Positions 35,301 through 44,540 of a stretch of DNA of 64,000 nt are shown in pieces (positions within the stretch are counted from its first letter, which is position 1; each line of letters opens with the position of its first letter). A program made the position numbers and the translations under genes. The DNA is from Chrysopilus asiliformis (taxonomy: Eukaryota; Arthropoda; Insecta; Diptera; Rhagionidae), in NCBI GenBank assembly GCA_964034945.1, contig OZ035962.1, positions 103,046,784 through 103,110,783 on the forward strand, given 5' to 3'. Under the pieces are notes generated by a model. The model saw nothing but the letters and a program-made list of their open reading frames with translations. It was not told the DNA's origin and made no database searches.

Positions 35301-38300
35301 ACTTGGTGAATCTACTAGTAAATCACTAGTGGAAGCTTCCGTTCCAGTTGGAGATAAATGCATCGATGATGGACTTAACTTAACCGATTGTGTCTGATGA
35401 TTGGTCATGGATCCTGGCGATGGTGAACAGGACGTTGCTGCTGCTATCGAATGGTTGTGAGGAGCATGGGATTTGGTTATCGTTAGTTCCCCATTACCTG
35501 ATGTAAGTCTAGAAAAAAAAACATGTATCAGTGAGGCTTACGTTCAATGCGGATTCCTGGATGATAATGACGGACTGGCTCACCTATTGATGCTATTAAG
35601 TACACAAACCGAAGACGGTGAGTTCACTTGACTACTTAAACTATGCGAACTGGACGTCATGTGGCTATTGGGTGAATGCGAGCGAAATAGCTGAGATCCA
35701 GACGCCGGTGGTGGCTGGCTAAAGGCGTTGGCCGACGATGAAGATGATGACATCGATGTTGGATCACTGGAGGATTTCTCCTGCCCCAGATGCAGGCCAA
35801 CAAAGTTGGAGCTCCGTAAAGGACTCTGCTTTGAGTGGGGCGCCGTGATACACAAACCGTTCGGTGGTGAGTTTCTCATGTGTTGCGACTGTTGATGGGA
35901 CGAGATCTGGGTGGTGGGCGGTGGACTGGATTCACGACAATGGCCCTGGTGGGGTTGGGAGGCCTCTGATGGTCGTGGGGAGGTTTCGTCGGGCTTATGA
36001 AGACCACCCGGAAAGGATTTTGGCATCGAAGATGGTGGTACGGGCACCTGTTGCTGACCTTGATGGTGCGCCTGATGCATCTGATCCGTTTGATGATGGT
36101 GCGGATGCAAGGGAAACAGCTGCGGATGGAGAGCGGCCAGCAATTGTTGCACCCCACTGGAGAACAAATTCGGTTTCAGGTAATTAGCCGGTGTGGTAAC
36201 CGGTAGCGGATGGGATAGAGATGGCGGGGGAATTGTCGGACTAGCAAATGCTGATGCGGTGTTATTGAGTGCGACATAATTCTGCATAAACTGCTCGCTG
36301 GTGTTAATTTGTTGGCTAACTGGAATTGTCAAAATTGTCTGGATTGCAATGCCTGCAAATTCACAGGAAAAAAATACACAAATTAAGATTATAGAAATTT
36401 TCTAATGAAAAACTGAAATGTTATTAATTTGGCTTCTAATTTATCCTATCCACTCGTACATTATAACGTAAATCCTGTCAATTCAACATCTAAACTAACA
36501 CATTTCAAACATATCCATATGTTGTTCCATATAAAATTCTTAATCTCCTAATAAAGCATTTACCTTGTGATGTCGGGATTAGCAACTGAGCCCCCTGTAC
36601 TCCTTGAACTAATTGTCCTGAAGCTAATATTAATTGTGGCATTTGTGGACTACCAGAAGGACTACATCCAGATAAACCGCCTCCAGCACTGCCGCCTAAT
36701 GCTCCAGAAACTGATGGAATGGCTATACTATTGGCGATGTTGTTGTTGTTACTGATGCTACTATTTCCAGTATTTCCGCCACTACCAGATGACAAAGTTG
36801 ATGTAGAACCAACGCTTAAATTCAAAGGTGAGTTTAATGCAGCTGCAGATGAAATTCCAGGTAATCCCTGAAGGCCTGCAAGTGCCGCTACCGCCGGAAC
36901 TGATGAATGTTGCTGCATCGATGCTAAATTTTGTAACTTTTGCAGATTTATCATGTCTTGCACTGCTAAATTAAATTATATGTTATTCATTTTATTATGT
37001 CTTATAGTCTAGCATTCAAATTTTGAATAATAAAAAATTTTACTTCAACAAAAGATAAAATTTTAATTCATGTTTAATATTCGATATACTTTATCTATAG
37101 GCAATGATTAGTTTGAAAATATTTTCAAATATAATTTGTGAGGAGACCTGTATTATGTTTGCGATATGTATTTTATTCGAGAATGTCAGTTCTTTAAGTA
37201 AATAAGATCAGGACACCAATCATGTAGTCCGACGCGTCTCTGTCTTTCGACTTCGACGCAGCTTTTAACTCTTGACTTCGCCATATCTGCAGCTTGAAAT
37301 TTCGCGGAATTGTCACTATGAATCGAAACGTGATTCTGACTGTCATTCTAGGAAATTTGAAGCTGCTGATATGGCGAAGTCAAGAGTTAAAAGCTGCGTC
37401 GAAGTCAAAAGACAGAGACGCGTCGGAATACATGATTGGTGCCCAGAGCTTCGAAGGGTTCCAAACTCCGGAAAAAATATATTCCACAATATTTTTGAAA
37501 TTATCCAAATAAATACTTTTTACCCGTCTGTAGACAAAAAAGAGGTATCGCTAACAGTTACAGATGTAAAGAAAAAAGCGGTTATATTTCAAAAAAATTC
37601 AGAGTAAAGTATCGATTTTATGGAAAAATTTGCTTGTTTTTGACTGTATTTTGTTAAAAAAAAACATTTTAAAAACCTAGTCCAGAACTAGATAAACTAA
37701 TGCGTAGGTAATACCTATGCAAAATTTCAAAAAAATCAGTTGAGTGGTTATTGAGTAATCGCTGTCACCGATTTTGAAAACATTGTTTTGTGGAAATCGC
37801 GATCAACGCTTAGAGGAACAGAAAAGTAGTAAATATTTTTACCCGTACGGAACGTTGGGGGAAGGGGGTGCACTAGCCTCCCTCCCCCCCCCCCCTGCTG
37901 GAATTGCATTTTTTTTGGAAAAAAAACTGTTTGGTCTATTTAGTGGTGTTTTTGACTTTTGCATTTAAAAATTTTCAATATAAAATTTGCCTGCGGCACG
38001 AAGTTATCCTTTCTATCTAAATAATCACAAACAAAATCTGTTCTCTCTGGTCAGCCTTTCAAAATTTCCAAGCATACATAAAAATCCATTTTTAACAACT
38101 TTTTTTTATAAAGGGATTGAGGGCCAAATACAAATAGTGCCTCGCGCGTCTGGGGTTGGCCCCGCTGAGGTCCTATGTTTAAAATACCAAAAGTAAACCA
38201 ATAGCAATGCAAGGAAATGAAAATTTTCGATGTCGAATGTTTATTAGCTCCAATTTTTTTAGAGCTGCCATTTCTTGGTATTTTTTGATGAAATAACAAA

Positions 38301-38752
38301 AAGTTTTGTCAACAAAGTGACGAGAGACAAATCAATTAAGAGGATGGTTTCTACTACAAGGTATATGAATATAGTTCAGATCATACCCCCCGTGAAAAGT
38401 TTCCCATTTTTGTACCCCAATCAGTTTTGATAAATTAATATTAATTGAGTATTTCTTCTAAGAAGTTAACAAAATTTAAAAAAAAATAATGGTTTTTAGA
38501 AAAGTTATAGTATAGTAACTTATTTGACCAATTGGACATCGATATGTACTCACTAGTTCCATTTAATTGGTTTTGACTGCTGGAATGTGAAATTGGAGAC
38601 GATTTCAAATCGTGTCCCTGTGGAGTTAGTCTATCGTTTTTACTTGGCATATTCTTATAATAATCTGAGCAAATTTCATTATCTGGATCACGACTTTTTG
38701 GCCTAATTGGGCTTTCTGCCCGTAGTCTATTGTTGAGCTCATTTTCGTTATT
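23251..38752 (-). CDS. pdm3: pdm3, class-6 POU homeodomain transcription factor (8 exons, 5' incomplete)
   Basis: Exons from 5' to 3': 38752-38554, 36962-36564, 36352-35584, 35508-35303, 28391-28211, 26232-26149, 23587-23439 and 23375-23251. All GT-AG junctions keep one frame, giving 703 residues and TAA at 23,251-23,253. Residues about 67-524 are Ser/Pro/Gln/His-rich and disordered-looking. The POU-specific domain spans about 539-611, a 24-residue linker carries HWNRYKTGQNHLTDF, and the homeodomain spans about 636-695 with the recognition helix WFCNKRQ. The KRKRRTSFTPQALELLNAHF start and the ALKNT end are class-6 (POU6F/Pdm3) signatures. In Drosophila, Pdm3 is a neuronal transcription factor acting in olfactory and visual axon targeting and in female pigmentation. 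The N-terminal exon(s) were not found to the right. Confidence 0.93.
23439..23587 (-). CDS. pdm3: pdm3 linker and homeodomain, first part
   Basis: Acceptor AAACTTTTTCAG, donor CAG|gtaaaa. Codes for the inter-domain linker and KKRKRRTSFTPQALELLNAH, the N-terminal arm and first helix of the homeodomain. The frame read without splicing runs into the intron, which explains the longer apparent open frame. Confidence 0.95.
23961..24286 (+). mobile_element. Compact Helitron with a single satellite-like unit
   Basis: Begins TCATACTAATATCTAAAAA after host A and ends with the hairpin ACCCG-GCAACGA-TGGGT, ATGCAAG and CTAA (24283-24286), followed by T. It is only 326 bp. After a GTCT microsatellite it carries a single full unit of the sequence amplified at 60,941-64,000, plus part of a second. 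It lies in the pdm3 intron within the homeodomain linker region. Confidence 0.78.
24420..24644 (+). mobile_element. 5' portion of a Helitron-like element preceding the 122-bp array
   Basis: Contains AAAAGCTTTTATTTAGCTCG, a short GTCTGTTT microsatellite (24,505-24,533) and GATTGACTTGAAATTTTGCA. The same order is found reversed at 44,690-44,990, ending there in the AAAAGCTTTT block. This indicates one element family whose interior is the 122-bp unit. Confidence 0.55.
24645..25510 (+). repeat. 122-bp tandem array, about seven units, inside a pdm3 intron
   Basis: The word GTAAGGATAACGTGATTATC recurs at about 24667, 24789, 24912, 25034, 25155, 25277 and 25399, a period of 121-123 bp. Units share TTTTGGGGTCGCTGAATCCG and are nearly identical except the last, which has decayed. 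Related single or partial units occur inside the Helitron at 5,425-5,960, at 44,690-44,815 and near 51,760-51,830. The minus-strand frames here repeat the same peptide and are not genes. Confidence 0.85.
25578..25801. repeat. Palindrome with two 101-bp arms and a 22-bp spacer
   Basis: Left arm 25,578-25,678, right arm 25,701-25,801. Compared base by base I see no mismatch, including the homopolymer runs. The arms include TTTTCTGGACGCTGTGTATC and two AAAAGCTTTT words. The array at 24,645-25,510 ends 67 bp to the left. It could extrude as a cruciform, or fold as a hairpin in the pdm3 pre-mRNA. It could be a foldback transposon or a locally inverted duplication. Confidence 0.85.
26149..26232 (-). 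CDS. pdm3: pdm3 POU-specific domain, second part
   Basis: 84-nt exon, acceptor TTTTATAG, donor AAG|gtaaat. Codes for FEKLDITPKSAQKIKPVLER and WMKEAEER, completing the POU-specific domain. Confidence 0.95.
26233..28210. other. pdm3 intron within the POU-specific domain
   Basis: About 2 kb of AT-rich sequence with no recognised transposon ends and no supported exon on the plus strand. Confidence 0.5.
28211..28391 (-). CDS. pdm3: pdm3 POU-specific domain, first part
   Basis: Acceptor TTTTTTTTTAAG, donor GCAG|gtaaga. Codes for GIDLDEIKEFAKAFKLRRLS and LGLTQTQVGQAL, which form helices 1-2 of the POU-specific domain, then SVTEGPAYSQSAICR, the class-6 form of the recognition region. Confidence 0.95.
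28456..28810 (+). mobile_element. Possible pogo/Tigger-like DNA transposon remnant
   Basis: Starts CAGTTGAATCTCGATAACTT right after TA, resembling the ends of pogo-family elements, and has further ATCGAA/AATCGAG words near 28,750-28,780. Similar CTCGATAACTCGA words occur near 60,200-60,290. No right end or transposase seen, so this is tentative. Confidence 0.3.
29138..29644. mobile_element. DNA transposon with ~26-bp inverted ends, split by a nested MITE
   Basis: Left CAATTGAAGACGTGGGTGCA and right TGCACCCACGTCTTCAATTG are exact complements. The arm resumes after the nested element as ATAACTCCACTTTT, mirrored by AAAAGTGGAGTTATT before the right end. Without the nested insert the element would be ~270 bp. 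It lies in the 6.9-kb pdm3 intron. Confidence 0.7.
29163..29400. mobile_element. Snapback MITE, copy 1 (nested)
   Basis: 238 bp, almost entirely inverted repeat: arms of ~78 bp from CAGGGCACCAATCATG to about GCCATATCTGCAG, mirrored back to GGTGCCCAG, with a short non-palindromic middle. A second copy of the same size is at 37,209-37,446. A clean target duplication is not visible at either copy. Confidence 0.75.
29645..31242. other. pdm3 intron with facing poly-C and poly-G runs
   Basis: C-rich run at 29,697-29,711 and G-run of about 20 at 29,736-29,755 face each other and can pair. Elsewhere the sequence is unique-looking, with short simple repeats (CATCA/CATTA words near 30,960-31,010). Intronic enhancers are plausible for a developmental regulator but not shown. 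Confidence 0.45.
32200..32345 (+). pseudogene. hAT transposase C-terminal dimerisation motif remnant
   Basis: The frame around 32,209-32,268 reads PTQVSVKRLFSALK, matching the conserved hAT C-terminal block (usually ...VERLFSALK...), then hits a stop. A ~30-bp segment carrying the same KRLFSALK codons is duplicated in tandem directly after it. No upstream transposase is readable. Dead element. Confidence 0.65.
32456..32851. mobile_element. MITE with TA duplication, nested in the hAT remnant
   Basis: TA flanks both ends (32454-32455, 32852-32853). The ends CCCAAGCACCC and GGTTACTTGGG are inverted. The interior consists largely of degenerate GGTTACAAA/GGTTGCAAAT and GTCACAATGAAACTGG repeats. 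A TA duplication fits Tc1/mariner-type mobilisation. Confidence 0.6.
33151..35302. other. Gene-free part of the 6.9-kb pdm3 intron
   Basis: AT-rich. An old repeat tail near 34,260-34,470 (AAGTCGCTAGCTCAACCC, then GACCAACAGACAGA) resembles the end of the interspersed families in this window. No supported exon. Confidence 0.4.
35303..35508 (-). CDS. pdm3: pdm3 exon before the POU-specific domain
   Basis: Acceptor TTTTTTTTCTAG, donor CCAA|gtaagc. Codes for a Ser/Thr-rich segment including CSPSPGSMTNHQTQSVKLSP. It ends one base into a codon, which the next exon at 28,391 completes. The intron between them is 6.9 kb and hosts nested transposons. Confidence 0.83.
35584..36352 (-). CDS. pdm3: pdm3 large low-complexity exon
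   Basis: 769 nt, acceptor TTTGCAG, donor AG|gtgagc. Codes for about 256 residues, beginning GIAIQTILTIPVSQQ and rich in His, Gln, Pro and Ser (for example HPHHHQTDQMHQAHHQGQQQ and a run of seven serines near 35,740). Such tracts are common in transcription activation regions. The GC content is well above the neighbouring introns; the plus-strand frames here are shadows. Confidence 0.88.
36564..36965 (-). CDS. pdm3: pdm3 exon with tandem (NAGNAG) acceptor
   Basis: Two acceptors 3 bp apart, TTTAG|CAG|TG, give an exon starting at 36,965 or 36,962. Both keep the frame, encoding Thr-Val or Met before QDMINLQKLQNLASMQQ. The rest is rich in Ala, Gly, Ser and Asn, with QLILASGQLVQGVQGAQLL near the end, typical of POU6 N-terminal regions. 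Donor G|gtaaat. Confidence 0.85.
37209..37446. mobile_element. Snapback MITE, copy 2
   Basis: Same 238-bp palindromic element as 29,163-29,400, starting CAGGACACCAATCATG and ending GGTGCCCAG. It lies in the pdm3 intron between the two exons at 38,554 and 36,965. The two copies differ at a handful of positions, so activity was not very ancient. Confidence 0.75.
37680..37910 (+). repeat. Interspersed repeat fragment and G/C-run hairpin
   Basis: AGTGGTTATTGAGTAATCGC followed by TGTCACCGATTTT matches 59,690-59,720. At 37,855-37,900 a G-rich run (GGGGGAAGGGGG) faces a C-rich run. No gene. Confidence 0.45.
38554..38752 (-). CDS. pdm3: pdm3 upstream exon (first recognised)
   Basis: Acceptor TTCTACTTACAG upstream and donor A|gtgagt. 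Begins in phase 0 with an Asn/Glu-rich stretch and contains RAESPIRPKSRDPDNE and MPSKNDRLTPQGHDLKSS. Because it opens in frame with no start codon at its 5' edge, a further upstream coding exon is expected, though the internal Met could serve as a start. Confidence 0.8.
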
Positions 38753-40068
38753 CTGTAAGTAGAAAAGAAATTATTTTTAAAATCTTTTTTTGTTCAAATT
38801 AAAGGTTGTTGAATTATTTATTGATTAAAAGTGTTTTTGGTTTTATCTTACTTTTCTAACCAAAACGCAATAGCCCACATTATGCCTCTTTTTGCAGACA
38901 TGGAAAGTTCACAAAAAAAAATTTATACATCGAAAAAAAAAAATTAATTCCGTTTGGTTAATCTCTGACTATCATTTGGGCTTTGGTAATTAATTTAGAG
39001 TTTAAATTAAATTCTCGTGTGTAAATGACGAATGTTCTGCAATACCCAAAAATTCAAAATGAAAGACTAATTAATATAATTTGCAATATGAAAGCTACTC
39101 ATGACATAATTTGTAGGTAATAACAAATTCTACTTAATTCCAACTTTTAATGTCGATGATACTTTCAATTATTTGCATAAAAATGTAGATTGTTGGTAAA
39201 ATTTACTCTAATGATGTTGTTCAAAATGTGTGACAATGTGTGGTAATGTGTTTTATCAATTATTTAATTAACAGACTAGACGAATTGTTCGGGGTAAATT
39301 GTGATTTTTACTCTGTAGCGTAATCGAGATATCCGTTTTATCTGCCCAAACAATAAAAGCCATTTAAAAACTTGATTCATAATATCAGAAATGATAGGAG
39401 AAATAGCATAGGCTGCCATCGTCAGCAACATAATTGTAATGTAGCCAACATCATTGACGATACACTCATCGTTTAGAATTGAAATCAAAAATGAAATAAT
39501 GCCATTATCATGATATTGAATTGTGTGAGACTTTCATGAATTTACTTCATTAATTATTTTCATTATTTCTTACAATAATTCATTTAATTTTTTGTCCTGA
39601 TTTGCACTACAGAATCCTATTGACTCTGACAACGAATATTCAAATCAAATGTGTTTTATTTTGTTACACGTTATCAAGGTATTGTAGAAAAATGTTACTT
39701 CGAAGATTTTTATTGATGTTAATGTTTGTTATAAAGAATAATACAGGTGCTTGTCATATTATGTTTTTTACGAGCTTTTATTTAACTTCATCTATTCGTT
39801 GGGTTCAAATTTTGTAACCAAATTTTGACACACTTTCGCATAAAAGAATACAATTGACTCGACACAACTTTTACGGCGACATTTCAGATTTTACACTCAT
39901 GGCACCCTATGCTTCTATATACAATCAATCCAACCAACTTTGTCATCGTAAAAAGTTAAATCGAATTTAACTTTTGTCGGTCAGGTCGCCGACAAAATGT
40001 CATGGTCGATTCAAAATGAAATCTTATGGGGACATCATAAAATCTAAATTTCGTCACTCTAGGGGAAA
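38753..40068. other. Gene-free stretch upstream of the first recognised pdm3 exon
   Basis: Probably intron, because the exon at 38,752 begins in phase 0 without a start codon. The 70-codon minus-strand frame at 39,276-39,488 is hydrophobic but unrecognised and is not called. Confidence 0.4.
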
Positions 40069-40070
40069 TT

Positions 40071-40383
40071 AAAACATAACAAAAGCTATAATTGCTGGAA
40101 ATTATTGAAAACCCGTATGACGGCGAACAGTTGTATCAAAATTTCACTTTGAAGGCAAACTTTTCAATAAGATTTTATTTCAATCGGATTTTGATGTATG
40201 GGAGGTTTATGTAGAATAACTTTTCTTCTTATACTTTTTTGATAAGATGCACCGTTTTTGAGTAATTCGCAAAAAATATTTTCGTTCGTATGGGGGGTCC
40301 ATTTTACCCATTAACGAACTTAGCCTTGCATATTACGAAAAACGAATCTGCGTAAAATTTCAAGTCTCTAGCTCAATCCGGGT
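40071..40383 (-). mobile_element. DINE-1-like element, copy A4 (truncated)
   Basis: Reverse-orientation copy with the AACATAACAAAAGCTATAAT tail, a damaged stem-loop, and the interior to AAGTCTCTAGCTCAATCC, where it is cut by the MITE C3. Confidence 0.6.
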
Positions 40384-40395
40384 GCCCGAAATCCG

Positions 40396-40585
40396 CAAGT
40401 AAAACTGAGTTGACCTGTGGTCGGAGAAATTCTGAAATTAAGCCACCAGCAGGTGAAGTAGGGCATTGGGAGCTGCACGAGTTGACCTTATATAGGTTAA
40501 CTCTGACCGCTAGCTGGCTTACAGACACCTTTGTAAGGTCAGAGTTAACCTGACAAAAAGTTGACCTGGACATTTTTCTGAGTGT
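40396..40585 (-). mobile_element. MITE with nested stem-loops, copy C3 (truncated)
   Basis: Carries the 15-bp stem and the AGGTCAACT words but lacks the GC-hairpin end; right border ACATTTTTCTGAGTGT. It joins the truncated DINE-1-like copy A4 directly. Confidence 0.6.
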
Positions 40586-40989
40586 ATTAGGAAATATAGT
40601 TCGCATGCTGTGTTGCTTAGATTCTCATTCCTATTCTGTATAATAATTGGTAACAAAAGAATATTATATGTGGCTTACCGCCCCATTGTTAAAATCAATT
40701 GAAAAGCAAATGACGTTTTGAACAACAAAGTGTGTGAAATTATAATAGGGACGGCAATTTTGTGGCCGTGATCTATCGCCGTAAATGTTGTGTCGGGTCA
40801 ATTGTATTCCCGCCTTAACTTGAAATTTGGCATATTTAGGGTAATCCGATAACAAAATATTATATAAGTACGACTACATAGAAAAAAATGGCGGTTGTCA
40901 CGCTAAATTCGTGATACCAAATACTAGTCGTGTTGAGCATTAAATGAAAAAGCTCGACAAAATAGATAAACTCCCTCCCGGACAAAATC

Positions 40990-41445
40990 CGGACAGAAAA
41001 ATATTTGAAAAATCCCGAGAATATTTCAAAGATTCGGATAATAATCTACATGCAACTTATCTTATATCTTTCCAGCGCACAAAAGTTCAGATATGAGGAG
41101 ACGGTTTGTTTGTAACTGTACGGTAAAGGGGTCGTACAATTGAATTTTCGTGTAAGAAAGAGTTGTATAAAATTTTATTTTAAACACAATTTGTCTATAT
41201 AACTTCTTCGATATGGCACACCATTTTTCAGTAAACCGCAAAAAACTTTTCCATTGGTATGGTGGAGGGGAGGAAAAGGAGTGGACCGATTAAATTTCAT
41301 TGTATTGAATAGTTATGTCTAATTCTATTCTAAATACTATTGTGTTTGGATACTTTTTGCTAGGATGTACTGTTTTCGAGAAAATCGCAAACAACTCTTT
41401 CATTTGTGTCAAGGAGGCGGGAAGAGGTGCCGCGAATATATTTTT
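40990..41445 (-). repeat. Diverged interspersed repeat
   Basis: The segments TTCGATATGGCACACC, GTAAACCGCAAAAAAC and GGATGTACTGTTTTCGAG are distant relatives of the A-family interior. Non-coding. Confidence 0.35.
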
Positions 41446-41448
41446 TTT

Positions 41449-41763
41449 GCGTACTATTTTTTAATAGCGAAACTTTGTGCAACGACTTTTGTAGAAGTTG
41501 TGGGGATGTGGACGAAGAGGAGTCGATAACTCATCTTCTCTGTCATTGCCCAGCACTAGCTCAACGCAGAAGAACTCATTTGGGTAGTTTCTTCCTAAAC
41601 GATCTGGAAGACCTAAGCGTCGCAGATCTACTCCGCTTCATCAGAAGCTCCAAATGGTTCGAGTTATAGGGAAATGGATCGTTAAGATTCGCGTGGTATC
41701 ACAATGGGCCATTTCTGGTCTAAGTGTGCCTTTTTGGCAGCCACTCCAACCTTACCTAACCTT
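41449..41763 (+). pseudogene. 3' end of a non-LTR retrotransposon (ORF2 C-terminus)
   Basis: The frame to the stop at 41,667-41,669 reads CRSCGDVDEEESITHLLCHC, a Cys-x2-Cys ... His-x4-Cys finger followed by PALAQRRRTHLG and LLRFIRSSKWF. This is the typical C-terminal tail after the RNase H region of I/LOA-type non-LTR elements. The sequence after the stop (GGTATCACAATGGGCC, then CCAACCTTACCTAACCTTG) fits the 3' UTR of such elements. The reverse transcriptase is absent: a 5'-truncated dead copy. Confidence 0.7.
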
Positions 41764-41868
41764 GTGCAAAATATAAGATTTCATATCTTAAACCTTTCAC
41801 TCAAGGAAGGAATTCTTCCTCAATTTTTTAACATTTTCGTAAATTCCCCCAAAATAAAGCATCAAATG

Positions 41869-42077
41869 TGTGGGAATCGAAGTAGGCCGGTATTATTTTT
41901 CGGACCTGAGGAGGCGAGGAGAATAAAACAAGTTGAGTTGACGACGGAATTTTAAAAACGACGCACGACGAAATTCAAAAGACGATAATTGTTAAAACTA
42001 ATCTTTGTTAATTCTAATTTAAATATAATTACTAACTAACTCCGGTGTTTTAATTCAGAAGCATACTTTTTCCCACA
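41869..42077 (+). repeat. LTR1 (209 bp)
   Basis: Begins TGTGGGAATCG and ends TTTTTCCCACA, with short inverted termini TGTGGGAA/TTCCCACA. Followed by ATTT and TGGGGGCTC, which could pair with the 3' end of tRNA-Pro as a primer-binding site. Confidence 0.85.
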
Positions 42078-42361
42078 ATTTTGGGGGCTCAACTAATTAA
42101 AAAATTAAATAAAAAAGTGTTTGCCGAAAGTTCGAGAAGACGTTCCAAAAAGAAAATTTTACGGAAATTAAAATTGAACTTAAATTTTTACAACGATTTG
42201 TGTGAATGGTGATATTTGAAGACAATAAAGAATTCACATAGAATTTAAACGACGAAAAATTGTAGAATTCAGATTAAAAATTTCCACGGTTATTGGAAAC
42301 AGTTGAACGACGAATAATTTTTTTTTTCTGTGTGACGTAAGCAATTCGAGAATTTTCTAAG

Positions 42362-42705
42362 ATGTCTACGTTGGGACAAATTGTTCGAATCAATAAAAAT
42401 ATTGCGACCGCATCTCTTTATGTTGTGAAAATATTACATAAGCTAATATTTGAAGCCGTGCCCACAGATAGAAAAAATAGGCAGCGATTGAGGGAATTTT
42501 CTGGTTTTACGTTCATAGCTGATTCGGAAGCCTATAAAAAGAAGACGGCATTCATTACTGATTCATTCTCCCAGGACGATTTGAAGGAATGTTGCAAACT
42601 TTTATGCATTGACGCAAGTTCCAAGGAACAAATGATCAAAGATTTGTGTTTCTATCTATCGGATTTGAGCAAAATTTTAGAAGAAACAGGAGATGAAGAT
42701 GAAAG
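42362..42705 (+). pseudogene. Gag-like N-terminal fragment of the LTR element
   Basis: Begins at ATG 42,362 after a ~285-bp leader and stays open for about 115 codons until it runs into LTR2 at 42,706; the last ~19 codons of the apparent frame are LTR sequence. The protein is basic in the middle and acidic at its end. A segment around residues 70-100 has the spacing of a SAP-like helix pair, but this is weak. Not a functional gene as it stands. Confidence 0.55.
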
Positions 42706-42914
42706 TGTGGGAATCGAAGTAGGCCGGTATTATTTTTCGGACCTGAGGAGGCGAGGAGAATAAAACAAGTTGAGTTGACGACGGAATTTTAAAAACGACG
42801 CACGACGAAATTCAAAAGACGATAATTGTTAAAACTAATCTTTGTTAATTCTAATTTAAATATAATTACTAACTAACTCCGGTGTTTTAATTCAGAAGCA
42901 TACTTTTTCCCACA
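42706..42914 (+). repeat. LTR2 (209 bp)
   Basis: Full-length and apparently identical to LTR1 over its length. Directly joined to the gag fragment at its left and followed by only 8 bp (ATTTTGAA) before LTR3. Confidence 0.85.
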
Positions 42915-42922
42915 ATTTTGAA

Positions 42923-43131
42923 TGTGGGAATCGAAGTAGGCCGGTATTATTTTTCGGACCTGAGGAGGCGAGGAGAATAAAACAAGTTGAGTTGACGACG
43001 GAATTTTAAAAACGACGCACGACGAAATTCAAAAGACGATAATTGTTAAAACTAATCTTTGTTAATTCTAATTTAAATATAATTACTAACTAACTCCGGT
43101 GTTTTAATTCAGAAGCATACTTTTTCCCACA
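42923..43131 (+). repeat. LTR3 (209 bp)
   Basis: Third full copy, followed by the same leader (ATTTTGGGGGCTCAAC ...) as LTR1, up to GACGTAAGCAATTC near 43,402, where it is cut and joined to the last 10 bp of an LTR. Confidence 0.85.
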
Positions 43132-43416
43132 ATTTTGGGGGCTCAACTAATTAAAAAATTAAATAAAAAAGTGTTTGCCGAAAGTTCGAGAAGACGTTCC
43201 AAAAAGAAAATTTTACGGAAATTAAAATTGAACTTAAATTTTTACAACGATTTGTGTGAATGGTGATATTTGAAGACAATAAAGAATTCACATAGAATTT
43301 AAACGACGAAAAATTGTAGAATTCAGATTAAAAATTTCCACGGTTATTGGAAACAGTTGAACGACGAATAATTTTTTTTTTTCTGTGTGACGTAAGCAAT
43401 TCTTTTCCCACAAATG

Positions 43417-44440
43417 GTTAATTTAAGAATACTGTCCTGGTTAACTTAAAAAATTACAGACTGATTCTGTTTTATTTCTTAACCATAAGTACTGAATTCA
43501 TAAAAAAACATTTGTAATTTCCAGTTGTACAAAAACCTTATTTAGTTGATAAAAATTTCTGAGAAAAAAAACATAATTCTATTTAATTCAACATGAGATT
43601 CAATCTAATGAATTATTTGCCTTGACGAAAAACTTGAATCCTCCTATTGGATTGTTCTTCGTAATCGGGGCAAACAGAAATAGGATTGAGTGGAAAAAAC
43701 CCAAAAACCAATCAGACTTCGATGAAATTAATTATATAAGTTGACTCCGCCTTAATTCACTTATGAACTATTTAATCAAAGGATGAAAAAAAAAAACTGA
43801 AAAAATGGATATTCTCATTCGATTTCCGAGGACATGGGTATGTTAAGTGAAGAGCGACATTCTCATACTTTGCACATTTCACAATTCTTTTTTTAATCGT
43901 CGTTACTTCGTTATCAATTTAATTGAATGAGCGCATACATTATGCACACACATAAGTAGAGTGATTTGAATACTTATAAGTATGTGCTCTTAACAGAAAT
44001 AATACTAATTTGATGTTATATAATAATAGAAATCAGACGATAAATAACAATTTGTTAATTGGAAGCTTTTGATATTCATTACTATGTATGTCATAATTAC
44101 ATATGTGGTTTATTTGTGAAAATGCATATTTTGAAAAATGAAATTAAAATTGATTTTTTTTATTAACACACTATTCGTTCAAGATTCAAGCTTAAGGTTT
44201 TTTTTTAGAAAAAGCTTGTTTTTAAAAAAAATTATTTAGTGTTTAACCATTGAACCATTTCTGATTCATGGTTTATACTCGACCTTTTAGCATTGAATCC
44301 TATTAGAATTTCTCGGCTTATACGGTCTGCAAAAACAAAAATAATACAACAAAATTATTATATTATTTTTGCGGATGTTTTCACATCCAAATTTTCCCCC
44401 CAACAGGTCGGGCATGTCTGCCCCGAAAACCTATCAGGAG
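43417..44440. other. Gene-free AT-rich stretch
   Basis: No supported exon and no clear repeat ends. Confidence 0.45.
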
Positions 44441-44446
44441 CCTGTT

Positions 44447-44540
44447 TCTGGTATGGAAGCTGGCTCACCGTCATCTGGTATGGAAGCTGGCTCACAGTCA
44501 TCTGTTATGGAAGCTGGCTCACCGTCATGGCTCACCGTCA
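44447..44540 (+). repeat. 27-bp minisatellite, three and a half units
   Basis: Units 44,447-44,473, 44,474-44,500 and 44,501-44,527 share GGTATGGAAGCTGGCTCAC, followed by a partial unit to 44,540. In one frame it reads as repeated SGMEAGSPS. The surrounding frame has no recognisable domain, so it is treated as a repeat, not a gene. Confidence 0.65.

Larger units (their letters stand above)
41869..43412 (+). mobile_element. Rearranged LTR retrotransposon: three LTRs, two leaders, one gag fragment
   Basis: Bounded by AATG on both sides (41865-41868 and 43413-43416), a 4-bp target duplication. Order: LTR1, leader plus gag start, LTR2, 8 bp, LTR3, a second copy of the leader, and a 10-bp stub ending TTTTCCCACA. 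There is no pol. The matching outer duplication indicates that the whole array integrated once or has since recombined internally. Confidence 0.8.

Noticed and set aside
35864..36206. Plus-strand frames of 69-107 codons
   Set aside because: They are antisense shadows of the GC-rich pdm3 exon at 35,584-36,352, which has splice and frame support.
39276..39488. 70-codon hydrophobic minus-strand frame
   Set aside because: No recognisable family, no splice support, and AT-rich hydrophobic frames of this length are expected by chance here.
42706..42763. Extension of the gag-like frame to 133 codons
   Set aside because: The last codons are LTR2 sequence, so the natural reading frame was cut at 42,705.
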